Assembly (NCBI RefSeq): GCF_022761125.1
Contig: NZ_JAKWJR010000007.1
Span: 309,771-373,770 of the forward strand
Reading direction: 5' to 3'
Origin: Nocardioides sp. SR21
GTDB lineage: Bacteria; Actinomycetota; Actinomycetes; Propionibacteriales; Nocardioidaceae
Length of the DNA stretch: 64,000 bases
Shown: positions 35,968-45,772 of the stretch, in pieces
Numbering within the stretch: position 1 is the stretch's first letter
How the letters are laid out: each line of letters begins with the position of its first letter
Notes under the pieces: generated by a model
Seen by the model: only the letters and a program-made list of their open reading frames with translations
What the model was told of the DNA's origin: nothing
Database searches by the model: none
Position numbers and translations under genes: made by a program

Positions 35968-38316
35968 ATGCTGCGCCGACTCGTCGCCCTCGCCGCGACC
36001 GCCGCCCTGGTCCCGCTCGTCGCCGTCCCGACCGCGGACGCCGCGCCCCGCGACCGCTATCGCGCGAGCATCGCGATCACGAAGCACGGCATCCCGCACA
36101 TCACCGCGAGCGACTTCGGCTCGCTCGGCTTCGGCAGCGGGTACGCCGCCACCGAGGCGTCGGTCTGCACGCTCGCGGACACCCTGGTCACCGCGCGCGG
36201 CGAGCGGTCGAAGTGGTTCGGTCCCGACCGGCGCTACAACGACCAGGTCACGCTCGACGCGTCCAACCTCCAGGTCGACGCGTTCGTGGCCGGCCTCCAC
36301 CAGCGCAAGGTCGTGGAGACGCTGCTGAAGGACCCGGTCCGCGGCCCTGGCACGGAGGCCCGCGCCATGGTCGACGGGCACGTCGCCGGCGCGAACGAGT
36401 GGCTGCGCACCAACAAGGTGACCGACCCGGCGTGCGCGGGAGCGCCGTACCTGAAGGCGAACGTGACCGCGCTCGACCTCTGGTACGGCGTCTACCTGGC
36501 GAACCTGCTCGCCTCCGCCGGCGTGTTCGTCGAGGAGATCGTCGACGCGTCACCGCCCACTGTGGGCGACCCCGGCCTGCCCGAGCTCCCCGTCGCGGCG
36601 GACGTCGACCGCGACGCGCTGCTGACCGCGCTCGGCCGCGACCCCGAGGCGCCGTTCGGATCCAACGCCACCGCGGTCGGCGGCGACGCGACCACGACCG
36701 GCAAGGGGATGCTGCTCGGCAACCCGCACTTCCCGTGGCGCGGTCGCTACCACTTCACCCAGCAGCACCTGACGATCCCGGGGACATACGACGTCGCCGG
36801 CGCCTCGCTGATCGGCTCGCCGGCCGTCAACATCGGGTGGAACAAGGACGTCGCGTGGAGCCACACGGTGTCGACCGCGTACCGGTTCACGCCGTACGAG
36901 TACAAGACGCCCGGCCCCGGCACCACCTATCTCACCGACGCGGGACCGCAGGAGCTGATCCGCGACGTCGTCGAGGTCGAGACCCCGGACGGCACGGTGA
37001 CCGAGGACCTCTACCGCACGCCCGAGGGGTACGTCGTCGACTCCCCGGCCACCCTGATGCCGTGGGGACCGCTCAGCGTCTGGGCGATCCGCGACGCGAA
37101 CGCCGAGCACCTGCGCACGATCGACACCTTCCTCGACATGGGCAAGGCGACCAGCGTGCGCGACCTGCTGCGCCGCCAGGACGAGGGCGCCGGGATGCCG
37201 TGGGTGAACACGACCGCCGCGGACCGCAACGGTGACGTGCTGTACGCCGACCACTCCGTGGTGCCCAACGTCCCCGACGACCTCGTCCAGCGGTGCCTGA
37301 CGCCGACCGGCATCCTGCTCCAGCAGGTCGCCGGCCTGCCCGGCCTCGACGGCACGTTCGCCGGCTCGACCTGCGCGTGGCGCACCGACGCGGACGCGCA
37401 GCGACCGGGCATCCTCGGTCCGGAGAACCTGCCGGTGGAGGTCCGCAGCGACTGGGTGATGAACGCCAACGACTCCTACTGGCTGCCGAACCCCGAGCAG
37501 CCGCTCGAGGGGTACGCCGGGATCATCGGCTGCGAGCAGTGCGAGCGCACCATGCGCACGCGCGTGGTCTCGCACTACGTGCTGGACCGGTTGGCCGCGG
37601 GCAGGAAGGAGTCGCCGCGGAGCCTCCGGGCGCACGAGCACGAGAACCGCGTGATGGCCGGCGAGGTGATGCGCGAGGGCGGTGCGCTCGACCAGGTCTG
37701 CGACGCCACCGGCGAGACCGAGGCGTGCGCGGCCCTTCAGGACTGGGACGGTCACTCCGACGCCGCGTCGCGCGGCTACGCGATCTTCGAGGAGTTCGTC
37801 GGGCGGCTGCCCGCCGTCGGCGTCTGGCTGACACCGTTCGACCCCGAGGACCCGCTCGGCACTCCGCGCGGCCTCAACGTCGCGAACCCGCTGGTGGTGC
37901 AGGCGATGTCCGACGCGATCGCCGCACTGCGCGAGCAGGACATCGCGTTCGACGCCCCGTGGGGATCGCTCCAGGTCGCGGGGGACCGGGGCGCGCCGCC
38001 GATCCCGCTGGGCGGCGGCAGCGGCGACGCGGTCGGCAACGCGAACGCCCTGGCCTCGCGCTGGGCGCGCGACAACAGGGACCACTACCGTCCGGTCACC
38101 TACGGCTCGTCGCACATCCAGGCGATCTCGTTCCTGCCCGGCGGTCGTGTCGACGCCCGCACGATCCTGACCTACGGCCAGTCCGAGAACCCGCTCTCGC
38201 CGTACTCCACCGACCAGACCCGGCTGTTCTCCCAGGAGAAGTGGGTGCACTTCGCCTGGACCGACGCCCAGGTCCGCAGGGACCTGGTACGCCGGCTCGT
38301 GGTCAGCGGACCTTGA
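35968..38316 (+). CDS. Secreted penicillin-acylase-family Ntn hydrolase
   Basis: A 782-residue exported protein with a Sec signal at residues 1-25 (ending ADA). The autoprocessing site is Gly231-Ser232 in PFGSNATAVGG, which gives the N-terminal Ser of the beta subunit, and the spacer before it is about 25-40 residues. NPHFPW and the oxyanion residues further on match the acyl-homoserine-lactone/aculeacin A acylase branch. It may cleave long-chain N-acyl amides such as quorum signals or lipopeptides. The substrate is inferred by branch only. It ends 14 bp inside the convergent secreted-protein gene. Confidence 0.9.
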   Translation: MLRRLVALAATAALVPLVAVPTADAAPRDRYRASIAITKHGIPHITASDFGSLGFGSGYAATEASVCTLADTLVTARGERSKWFGPDRRYNDQVTLDASNLQVDAFVAGLHQRKVVETLLKDPVRGPGTEARAMVDGHVAGANEWLRTNKVTDPACAGAPYLKANVTALDLWYGVYLANLLASAGVFVEEIVDASPPTVGDPGLPELPVAADVDRDALLTALGRDPEAPFGSNATAVGGDATTTGKGMLLGNPHFPWRGRYHFTQQHLTIPGTYDVAGASLIGSPAVNIGWNKDVAWSHTVSTAYRFTPYEYKTPGPGTTYLTDAGPQELIRDVVEVETPDGTVTEDLYRTPEGYVVDSPATLMPWGPLSVWAIRDANAEHLRTIDTFLDMGKATSVRDLLRRQDEGAGMPWVNTTAADRNGDVLYADHSVVPNVPDDLVQRCLTPTGILLQQVAGLPGLDGTFAGSTCAWRTDADAQRPGILGPENLPVEVRSDWVMNANDSYWLPNPEQPLEGYAGIIGCEQCERTMRTRVVSHYVLDRLAAGRKESPRSLRAHEHENRVMAGEVMREGGALDQVCDATGETEACAALQDWDGHSDAASRGYAIFEEFVGRLPAVGVWLTPFDPEDPLGTPRGLNVANPLVVQAMSDAIAALREQDIAFDAPWGSLQVAGDRGAPPIPLGGGSGDAVGNANALASRWARDNRDHYRPVTYGSSHIQAISFLPGGRVDARTILTYGQSENPLSPYSTDQTRLFSQEKWVHFAWTDAQVRRDLVRRLVVSGP

Positions 38317-39784
38317 CGGTGAGGACGCCGGTGGTGTCGCCGGTCGAGATGCCGGAGCCGGCCACCGCCACGCGGAAGCGGTAGGTGCCCTTCTTCGTCA
38401 GCTGCGGGAACGTGACCCTGCCGGTGCCGCTCGCGGTCGTGGTGACGGTGCTGACCGACTTCCACGAGCTCTGGCCCGTGGTCGACATCTGCAGGTAGAG
38501 CGTCTGGAACCCCGTGCCGTCGATCTCGATGCCATCGGAGGCCGGGGTGGCGCCCTTGTTCACGGTGACCTTGCCGGACTTGAAGCCGGCGACCTGGGTG
38601 ACCGCCTTGGCGGTGCCGTCCTCGATCACGCAGGCGACGTCGCCCTGCCAGTGGTAGTTGGTGCCACCGACCTGGGTCCACACGACGTGGAACTCGGTGA
38701 CGCCGGCCGGCCACTGCGGATGCGACCGGTAGTCGAAGACGTGGGTGCCGGACCAGGTGCCCTCGTTGTTGTGGAAGTTCAGGGTGAACTGGCCGACGTT
38801 GCTCTCGAAGCGGATGTTCGCGTCGTTGGCCTGGCCGGACGGGATGTTGCCCGGGTAGCCGACGGTCAGCGCGGTGCAGGTCGGGTCGCCGTACTTCCAG
38901 TCCCAGCTGAACGGCTCCTCCGGGTCGACCGTCGGGACCGGAGCGCAGGAGACGTCGCCCTGCCAGTGGTAGTTGGTGCCACCGACCTGGACCCACACGA
39001 CGTGGTAGTCGGTGAGGCCGGCGGGCCACTGCGGGTGGCTCTTGAAGTCGAAGGCGTGCGCGCCCGACCAGGTGCCGTCGTTGTGGTGGAAGTTCAGCGT
39101 GAACTGGCCCGTGGCGGTCGCGAACCGGACGTTGGCGTCGTTGGCCTGGCCCGCCGGGATGTTCGACGGGTAGGTCAGCGACAGCTGGTCACAGGTCGGG
39201 TTCGGGTACTGCCAGTTCCAGTCGAACGGCGCGTCCGGCGTCGTCGGGGTGGTCGGCGTCGTCGGGGTGGTCGGGGTCGTCGGGGTGGTCGGCTCCGTCG
39301 GGGTGGTGGCGCACGGCTGCACCCAGAAGACCTTGGACTTGGTGTCGTTGCCCTTCGAGCCGGGCGTCGCGACGGTCACCTTCACGTGGTAGCCCTGGTT
39401 CTGCTGCGGCGCGGCACCGGTGAAGGCCAGCGTGTACTCCTGCTCACCGTCCAGGTCGGTGCCACCGCCGGCGGCGTCGCCGCCGACCGGCACGAACTGG
39501 CTGCCGGTGACGGAGATGCTCGCGGCCGCGGTCGGTGCCTGCGAGGCGAAGCTGACCGACGAGACGATCGAGGCACCCTGGTCGAAGTTGAACCACCGGA
39601 TCTTGAACGTGCACCCGACGTGCGGGTCGTTGGCGGTCGTCTCGTCGGCGTCGGACTCGGCGATCTTCACCGTGCCGTTGTTGCCGCCGGGGTTCCCACC
39701 GGCGTGGGCCGGGGCGGCGCCGAGCACGAAGAACGCCGGCAGCAGCGCTGCGGCGGCGGTGGCGGCGACGAGACGGGCTCGCAT
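38303..39784 (-). CDS. Secreted protein with duplicated WSG/WQGDV domain
   Basis: A 493-residue exported protein that I do not recognise. A Sec signal lies at residues 1-28 (ending AHA). After an N-terminal domain of about 125 residues comes a Thr-Pro linker (repeats of PTT), then two tandem copies of a domain of about 85 residues sharing GQFTLNFH, GTWSG-H-FD, SHPQWPAG and VGGTNYHWQGDV, each with two Cys. A C-terminal domain follows with GTYRFRVAV. No anchor or sortase motif. AGGAG lies 7 bp before the ATG. The repeated domain looks like a carbohydrate- or matrix-binding module, but this is speculation. Confidence 0.8.
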   Translation of the reverse strand: MRARLVAATAAAALLPAFFVLGAAPAHAGGNPGGNNGTVKIAESDADETTANDPHVGCTFKIRWFNFDQGASIVSSVSFASQAPTAAASISVTGSQFVPVGGDAAGGGTDLDGEQEYTLAFTGAAPQQNQGYHVKVTVATPGSKGNDTKSKVFWVQPCATTPTEPTTPTTPTTPTTPTTPTTPDAPFDWNWQYPNPTCDQLSLTYPSNIPAGQANDANVRFATATGQFTLNFHHNDGTWSGAHAFDFKSHPQWPAGLTDYHVVWVQVGGTNYHWQGDVSCAPVPTVDPEEPFSWDWKYGDPTCTALTVGYPGNIPSGQANDANIRFESNVGQFTLNFHNNEGTWSGTHVFDYRSHPQWPAGVTEFHVVWTQVGGTNYHWQGDVACVIEDGTAKAVTQVAGFKSGKVTVNKGATPASDGIEIDGTGFQTLYLQMSTTGQSSWKSVSTVTTTASGTGRVTFPQLTKKGTYRFRVAVAGSGISTGDTTGVLTVKVR

Positions 39785-39950
39785 GGTGGCTCCTGGGGGT
39801 CGATGTCCGGCGTGACGTCCGGTCCATCGGCACGATTTCACGCGTGCTGAAGGGTCGGTAAGGCCTGTGGGCGAACCTTGCATCCCCGGTGGAGGAACCT
39901 TGAGCAAGCCTTGAGAAAAGTGGCCCGGAGGCGACCGAGAAGGGCTCGGC

Positions 39951-41354
39951 TCAGGTGCCGTGGCCCCGGAGCGGACAGGTCGCGGGACCCTCGAGCACGG
40001 CCCCGTCGGGGCCGAACCGGGAGCCGTGGAGCGGGCAGTCCCAGCTGTCCTCCGCGTCGTTGCGGCGCAGCACCCCACCGAGGTGGGTGCACACGGGCGC
40101 GTCGTCGTGGGTGGCGATCTTGCGGACCCACCCGGAGGTCATCTCGAGCGCGACGGCGGCGTTGATGCGCAGGCTGTCCGGTACGCCGCTGAGCTCGTGG
40201 GTCTTCCACGGCTCGAACGTCGAAGCCCACTCCTGGTGGCCGCCGAGGACCCGGCCGGCGATCGCGAGCGCCGCCGCGACACCGTTGGTCATGCCCCACT
40301 TGGAGTAACCACCGGCGATGAGCAGCCGGTCGGCGCCGGGCAGGATCGGCCCGGCGTACGGCAGTGCGTGGTGTGGCACGTAGTCCTGCGCCGACCAGGC
40401 ATGGGTCTCGACGGCGTCCGGGAAGTGCTCGCGGGTCCAGTCCCGCAGGGACTCGAGGTGGCCGAGCTCGGAGCCTGACGTGCCGGTCTTGTGGCCGTCG
40501 CCGCCGACGAGCAGCAGGCTGCCCTCGGGCGCGGGTGCGTCCCGGAGCGAGCGGCTGGGGGAGTCGGCCGACAGGTACATCCCGTCGACCGCCTGCGACG
40601 TCGTCCGGTAGGCCAGGCCGTACGACCGGGCCGGCTCGGCGCGGGCGAAGAACCCGCCACGGTCGAGGATCGGCATGTTCGTCGCGACCACGACCAGCGG
40701 GGCCGTCGCCTCGCCCGCGTCGGTCTCCACGGTGTACGGGCCGTGCCCGTGCAGGCGGCGTACCCGCGCGCCCTCGAGGATGCTGACGCCGTGCCCGACG
40801 GCCTCGGCGCGCAACCCGGCGAGCAGCTCGAGCGGGTCGAGCTGGACCTGGTCGGCGAGCCGGACCGCGCCGGTGATCGGGAACGGCAACGGTGCCTCGT
40901 CCACCCACTCCACGCCCTCCACGCCCGCCTTGCGGAGCGCGTCGAGCTCGGAGCGGACCGAGCTCGCGCCCCGCTCGCTGGTCGCATAGGTGTACGCCGG
41001 CCGGCGCTGGTACCCGACGCCGTGGTCGTCGCAGAAGCGGGCGATCCAGGCGAGCCCCTCGGCGTTCGCGTCGGCGTACCCGCGCAGCACCCCGTCGCCG
41101 TGCCGCCGCGAGATGCGGGAGTACTGCGTGCCCTGGAGCAGGCTCACCTTGGCGGTGCTGCGTCCCGTCGTACCCGCCCCGACGTGCCGCGCCTCGATCA
41201 CCGCGACGCCGAGCCCGGCGCGGGCCAGCAGGGTCGCGGTGGTGAGGCCGGTGATGCCGGCGCCGATGACGAGCGCGTCCCACTCGCCGCCGACGGACAC
41301 CGCCGCGGGCTCGGAGTAGGGGTGCAGGTCCTCCCAGAGTGACGTGAGTGCCAT
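39951..41354 (-). CDS. FAD-dependent oxidoreductase with C-terminal Rieske domain
   Basis: A 467-residue DAO-type flavoprotein. The dinucleotide-binding VIGAGITGLTTA is at about residues 29-40, and RSTAKVSLLQGTQYS follows. The C-terminal Rieske [2Fe-2S] domain shows CTHLGG and CPLHGSRF, with all four Cys/His ligands, near residues 418-450. This class (YhfW-like, DadA plus Rieske) is common in actinobacteria; its substrate is not known. It stands as a single gene before the LuxR-type regulator on the same strand. Confidence 0.9.
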   Translation of the reverse strand: MALTSLWEDLHPYSEPAAVSVGGEWDALVIGAGITGLTTATLLARAGLGVAVIEARHVGAGTTGRSTAKVSLLQGTQYSRISRRHGDGVLRGYADANAEGLAWIARFCDDHGVGYQRRPAYTYATSERGASSVRSELDALRKAGVEGVEWVDEAPLPFPITGAVRLADQVQLDPLELLAGLRAEAVGHGVSILEGARVRRLHGHGPYTVETDAGEATAPLVVVATNMPILDRGGFFARAEPARSYGLAYRTTSQAVDGMYLSADSPSRSLRDAPAPEGSLLLVGGDGHKTGTSGSELGHLESLRDWTREHFPDAVETHAWSAQDYVPHHALPYAGPILPGADRLLIAGGYSKWGMTNGVAAALAIAGRVLGGHQEWASTFEPWKTHELSGVPDSLRINAAVALEMTSGWVRKIATHDDAPVCTHLGGVLRRNDAEDSWDCPLHGSRFGPDGAVLEGPATCPLRGHGT

Positions 41355-41400
41355 GCCCGTCGGTGCCCCGGGTGATCCGGGGCCATGCTAGGGAAGCGCT

Positions 41401-41449
41401 GCTCTCTGGGAGGGCGGCGCCGACGCCGCCCAGCGCACACCCGGAGAGC
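41401..41449 (-). terminator. Hairpin after the LuxR-type regulator
   Basis: Outer arms GCTCTC/GAGAGC with GGG/CCC and inner arms GGGCGGCG/CGCCGCCC form a long GC-rich stem 9 bp after the regulator's stop. No U-tract is seen. Confidence 0.55.
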
Positions 41450-41458
41450 AGAACGTCC

Positions 41459-42037
41459 CTAGAGCTCAGGCGGAGCGAACCCGTGGTGGAGGCACCACGC
41501 GACCGCATGGCTGCGCGAGCGGGCGCCGATCTTGGCGTACGCCGTGCGCACGTAGGTCTTCACCGAGTTGATCGACAGGTAGAGCCGGTCCGCGATCTCC
41601 TGGTTGCTCATGCCGAGGGTGATCAGCGCGAGCACCTCGACCTCGCGCTCGGTGAGCCCCACGGCGTGGCCGAGCCGGTCGTCGCGCCCCGGCACCGTGC
41701 GGCCGTCGACGGCCGCCTCCACGGCCTCGACCAGCTGGGCCGAGTCGACGCTCATCGAGACCCAGCCGTGCGCCCCGCCGGCGAGCGCGCGGGCCCGCAG
41801 GTCCGGACGCAGGTCGCGGCTGACCGCGAGGATCACCGAGGTCGTCTGCTGGACCAGGTGCTCGAGGTCCGCGCCGTTGGTCCGGTGGACGCCGAGCACG
41901 TCGTACAGGACGACGTCGGCTCGGTCGGCGTCGGTGAGGACGGCCCTGTCCGGGTGCTCGGCGAGCATCGCCGCGAGGCCCTTCCCGAGGACCTCCTGGC
42001 TGCTCACGATCCCGACGCGCGGGGGCCTGACTGACAC
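41459..42037 (-). CDS. LuxR-type regulator with degenerate receiver domain
   Basis: A 192-residue protein. The C-terminal HTH is standard (VGLTEREVEVLALITLGMSNQEIADRLYLS...VKTYVRTAYAKIG). The N-terminal half resembles a receiver, but the acidic pair is replaced by Ser-Gln (IVSSQE), while an Asp at the phospho-acceptor place (VVLYDVLG) remains. The conserved Lys is replaced in GWVSMS. It is probably not phosphorylated in the normal way. It is paralogous to the gene at 63040-63693, with the same LYD, SINSVKTY and AVAW--HHGF landmarks. No kinase is adjacent. Confidence 0.87.
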   Translation of the reverse strand: MSVRPPRVGIVSSQEVLGKGLAAMLAEHPDRAVLTDADRADVVLYDVLGVHRTNGADLEHLVQQTTSVILAVSRDLRPDLRARALAGGAHGWVSMSVDSAQLVEAVEAAVDGRTVPGRDDRLGHAVGLTEREVEVLALITLGMSNQEIADRLYLSINSVKTYVRTAYAKIGARSRSHAVAWCLHHGFAPPEL

Positions 42038-42133
42038 GACCTCATCCTCACCGGCGGAGGTCGCGCCGCGCCTTCCTGGCGGTACGCCCGAAGGGGTGAT
42101 TTCACGGCGAGCCGGTGAACCCCGGGGAAATGC

Positions 42134-42166
42134 CGAAGGGCCGGGAACATGGTTCCCGGCCCTTCG
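42134..42166 (-). terminator. Terminator of tRNA-Lys
   Basis: A perfect 15-bp stem, CGAAGGGCCGGGAAC pairing with GTTCCCGGCCCTTCG around a 3-nt loop, starts 5 bp after the tRNA 3' end on the minus strand. Confidence 0.8.
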
Positions 42167-42171
42167 TTCGG

Positions 42172-42244
<73 letters not shown>

Positions 42245-42329
42245 GCGGTGAAGCGACGTGAACTCTACCAGCGGGCGACGTCGCGGAAAAATCGGGGGCG
42301 CACCCGCGGGATCGCGGTGATCGGGAGGG

Positions 42330-43634
42330 TCAACGGGAGGCCAGGACGGCGTGCGCGGCGCTGTGCCCACCGAGGCCCGCGACGGCCCCGCCGCGACGCG
42401 ATCCGGCACCGCAGACGAGCACCGATCCGAGGTCGGTCTGCACGCCCCACTGCTGTGCCGGGGTGTCCAGGCGCGCGCGGTTCGGCGCCCACGGCCACTC
42501 GAGGTCGCCGTGGAACCGGTGCCCGCCGGGCATCGCCAGGTCGTGCTCGACGTCCTGGGGCGTCCGGGCCTCGAGCTGGACGACGCGGTCCCGGATCGGC
42601 TCCGCGAGGTAGCGGTCCAACGTCGTCAGGGCGCTGGCCACGGCGAGGTCCTTCGCGCCTGGCGGGTCCGCCTCGAACAGCCGGGCGGGCGTGTGGCTGG
42701 CCAGGTAGGTGATCGTGTCGCCGCGGCCGCGGACCCGCCCGGGCAGGACCGACGGGACCCGGCCGGCCGCCGCGTCGTCGTACGCCGCTTGCAGCTCGGC
42801 GTACCCGCTGCCCACGACCAACCCGTCGGCGAACGCCGCCTCCGGGTCGGCGCCCGACCTCAGTGCCGGCAGGCGGTCCACGCGCAGGTCGACACGGAGC
42901 TGTGCGCCCTCCGGCTTGGTCGCGGGGTCCTCGTCCCCGCCGAGCAGGATCTGCAGCACCCAGGGCGCGACGTTCGAGAGCACGTGCCGCGCCGACACGG
43001 TGTGCTGCGACATCCCGTCGTGCCAGGACACCTCGGCACCGTCGTCGTCGCCGCGGATCGCGCTGACGCCGGCGGACGTGAGGATCTCCGCGCCGGCGCC
43101 CGCCGCCGAGCGGGCCAGCACGTCGGCGACGCCGTCCGTCCCGCCTGTGCCCTCGGCCAGCAGGCGGTAGAGGAGACCGCGATTCGCCACGAGCGACTCG
43201 TCGTGCACGGAGGCGAACATGCCGTCCAGGGCCGCGGCCGCCACCAGGCCGCGCTCGGCGTCGTCGGCGTACCGGCTCTCGAGGGTCACGCCCAACGGGG
43301 TGGTGACGAAGTCGCGCCAGGTGTCGGGGTCCACCTGGGCGCGGACGTCGCGCTCGAGGGGCAGCGGCTGGAGCAGCGTCGGCGCGACGGCCCGCACGAG
43401 GTCGTTCGCCAGGTCGGGCAGCGGTGCGTGTGCCCGCCCGGGCGGCACGTCCAGCTCGAGATCGGCGACGACCGCGCCCGGCAGCGGGGACGCCAGCTCG
43501 GCGCCGCCCGGGCGCGCGAGCCGCTCGAGGACGAGCGTCGTCAGCCCCGCGCGGGCGAGGTACGCCGCCGCGACCAGGCCGTTGTGACCACCACCGACGA
43601 CGACCACGTCGTAGCCGTTCCGAGACGAAGTCAT
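42330..43634 (-). CDS. NAD(P)/FAD-dependent oxidoreductase (phytoene-desaturase/PYROXD2-like)
   Basis: A 434-residue flavoprotein. The N-terminal VVVVGGGHNGLVAAAYLARAG and LERLARPGG are the dinucleotide-binding and second FAD segments; the C-terminal GVQTDLGSVLVCGAGSRRGGAVAGLGGH, read in parts, is the FAD-closing motif. Relatives usually have about 500-530 residues; this one is some 90 shorter, with the loss in the central substrate domain. The product is unknown; no carotenoid genes are near. Confidence 0.85.
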   Translation of the reverse strand: MTSSRNGYDVVVVGGGHNGLVAAAYLARAGLTTLVLERLARPGGAELASPLPGAVVADLELDVPPGRAHAPLPDLANDLVRAVAPTLLQPLPLERDVRAQVDPDTWRDFVTTPLGVTLESRYADDAERGLVAAAALDGMFASVHDESLVANRGLLYRLLAEGTGGTDGVADVLARSAAGAGAEILTSAGVSAIRGDDDGAEVSWHDGMSQHTVSARHVLSNVAPWVLQILLGGDEDPATKPEGAQLRVDLRVDRLPALRSGADPEAAFADGLVVGSGYAELQAAYDDAAAGRVPSVLPGRVRGRGDTITYLASHTPARLFEADPPGAKDLAVASALTTLDRYLAEPIRDRVVQLEARTPQDVEHDLAMPGGHRFHGDLEWPWAPNRARLDTPAQQWGVQTDLGSVLVCGAGSRRGGAVAGLGGHSAAHAVLASR

Positions 43635-43749
43635 CGAGCCAACCTAGTCCCGCTCGGCAGGTCGCACCCGCCACGGCGCGTGTTCCGGGCGAAGATGTCC
43701 CCGGTCGGGGCAGCGCGCCGGAGCGCTGCCGCTCGGGAGGGGTCTGGCG

Positions 43750-45771
43750 GTGGCACGGTCATGGGTCGCACGTGTGGCGTGCCTGCTCGCGGCCATGATG
43801 CTGTTCGGGATCACCGCCGTGCACGCCACCCCTGCGGGCGGTACGGCGATCGGCATCTGGCCGATCGGCGGCGCGACCGCGTGCCTGATGATGGCCGCGC
43901 GACCGCGCACCCCGGTGCTGCTGGCGCTGATCGCGGCGGTGGCGGTCAGCTCGATCTGGATCGGTGGTCGCGACGCTGACGTCGCGCTCGGGCTCGGGCT
44001 CGGCATGACCGCCGGCGCCTGGGTGATGTGGCGCATCTTCACCGGCGGCCGGCGGGTCCGCCCGGAGCTGCGCTCGACCGGCGACCTGGCGAGGTTCGCG
44101 GGCGGCGCCACCCTGAGCGCGTTCGTCGCTGCGGCCGCGGCGTACCTCACCAGCATGGTCACCGGCTGGAGCGATCCGTCCCTGCTGGCGCTGGCGCTGC
44201 TGACCAGCAACCTCGGCTCCCAGCTCGTCGTCGTTCCCTTCTTCTCGCGACTGCGCCTGCACGCGAGCGCCGCGCGGCCGTCGGAGCGGGTCCTGCAGTG
44301 GGTGGTCATCCTGACCCTGTCCCCGCTGGTGTTCCTGCCCCACGACTTCCCGTCGATCGCGTTCATGGTGCTGCCGGTGCTGACCTGGTGCGCGCTGCGG
44401 ACCGCGCCGTTCGAGGCGCTCTCGCAGATGGTGGTCGTGTTGGCCTTCGCGGTCATCTGCACGACGTACGACCGCGGCCCGTTCGCGAACGCCGGGCTGC
44501 GCTTCGGCTTCTCGCCCGACTCGCAGGGGATCCTGCTGTCGACGTTCGTCATCGTCTGCGCGTTCGTCGTCGTGCCCCTGCTGCTCGCCGTCGGCGAGCA
44601 GCTCGAGAGCGCACGGCAGGTCGCGGCCGAGCGCGACAAGGTGCAAAACATCGTCAACGGCGCCACCGGCGTCGCGATCATCGGGACCGACGAGCACGGC
44701 CTCGTCACGCTGGTGAACCCGGGCGCCGAGCGGCTGCTCGGCTACAGCGCCGCGGAGCTCCTCGGCCGGACGACCGACCTGCTGCACTCGCAGGAGGAGC
44801 TCGAGACCAAGGGTGCGTTGTACGGCACCGAGCCCACGCTCGGGGCCGTCGCCGCGGCCGTGATCGACACCGGCCCGGTCGACATGGCGTTCGTGCGCAA
44901 GGACGGCGAGGAGCGCATGCACTCGATGACGCTCAACCGGGTCCACGACGACCGGGGCGAGGTCACCGGCTACGTCAGCACCTCCGAGGACATCACCGAC
45001 CGGGTCAAGGCGCAGCAGAAGCTGGTCGAGGCGCTCGAGACCGAGCGGCAGGCCGTCGAGCGGCTGCGCGAGGTGGACCAGGTGAAGGACGCGTTCGTGT
45101 CGAGCGTCAGCCACGAGCTGCGCACGCCGATCACCAGCATCCTCGGCTACACCGAGATGCTCGAGGAGGGCGTGTACGGCGACCTCGCCCCCGCCCAGCT
45201 CGACGCGTTGAGCCGCGTCGCCACCAACAGCACCCGGCTGCTGTCGCTGATCGACGACCTGCTCACGCTCTCGCGCGTGCAGGAGGACGGCCTGGCGATG
45301 GTCGACCGGCTCGTGGACCTGCGCAAGATCGTGGCGGCCGCGTGCTCGGTCGTCGCGCCGACCGCCGAGCTCCGCGACCTGGAGCTCGTCGTCGACCTGC
45401 CCGACGAGCCGGTGCCGTTCCTCGGCGACCGCGACATGCTCGAGCGGGTCGTCATCAACCTGGTCGGCAACGCCGTGAAGTTCACCCCCGAGCAGGGCCG
45501 GGTCACCGTGTCGCTGCGACCCGAGGGCGACGCCGCGGTGATCGCGGTCGCCGACACCGGCATCGGGATCCCGCTCGCGGAGCAGGAGCGGCTGTTCAGC
45601 AGGTTCTTCCGCTCCTCGCTCGCCCAGGAGCAGGCGATCCCCGGCAGCGGCCTGGGCCTGTCCATCGCGCACGCGATCGTCGAGAAGCACGGCGGCGAGA
45701 TGAGGGTGGAGTCCGAGCCCGGTCAGGGCACCACGTTCTTCGTCCGGCTCCCGCTGCTCACCCGCGTCTGA
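43750..45771 (+). CDS. Membrane sensor histidine kinase (MASE1-like, PAS, HisKA)
   Basis: A 673-residue kinase. Residues 1-290 hold about eight hydrophobic segments; GGTAIGIWPIGGATACLMM resembles the MASE1 sensor. A PAS domain follows (about 300-420: GVAIIGTDEHGLVTLVNPGAERLLGY). The HisKA helix has the phospho-acceptor His455 (SVSHELRTPITS), and the ATPase has N (NLVGNAVKF), G1 (ADTGIGI) and G2 (GSGLGLSI) boxes. No response regulator is adjacent, so it is an orphan kinase. GTG start. The signal is unknown. Confidence 0.9.
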   Translation: MARSWVARVACLLAAMMLFGITAVHATPAGGTAIGIWPIGGATACLMMAARPRTPVLLALIAAVAVSSIWIGGRDADVALGLGLGMTAGAWVMWRIFTGGRRVRPELRSTGDLARFAGGATLSAFVAAAAAYLTSMVTGWSDPSLLALALLTSNLGSQLVVVPFFSRLRLHASAARPSERVLQWVVILTLSPLVFLPHDFPSIAFMVLPVLTWCALRTAPFEALSQMVVVLAFAVICTTYDRGPFANAGLRFGFSPDSQGILLSTFVIVCAFVVVPLLLAVGEQLESARQVAAERDKVQNIVNGATGVAIIGTDEHGLVTLVNPGAERLLGYSAAELLGRTTDLLHSQEELETKGALYGTEPTLGAVAAAVIDTGPVDMAFVRKDGEERMHSMTLNRVHDDRGEVTGYVSTSEDITDRVKAQQKLVEALETERQAVERLREVDQVKDAFVSSVSHELRTPITSILGYTEMLEEGVYGDLAPAQLDALSRVATNSTRLLSLIDDLLTLSRVQEDGLAMVDRLVDLRKIVAAACSVVAPTAELRDLELVVDLPDEPVPFLGDRDMLERVVINLVGNAVKFTPEQGRVTVSLRPEGDAAVIAVADTGIGIPLAEQERLFSRFFRSSLAQEQAIPGSGLGLSIAHAIVEKHGGEMRVESEPGQGTTFFVRLPLLTRV

Positions 45772-45772
45772 C

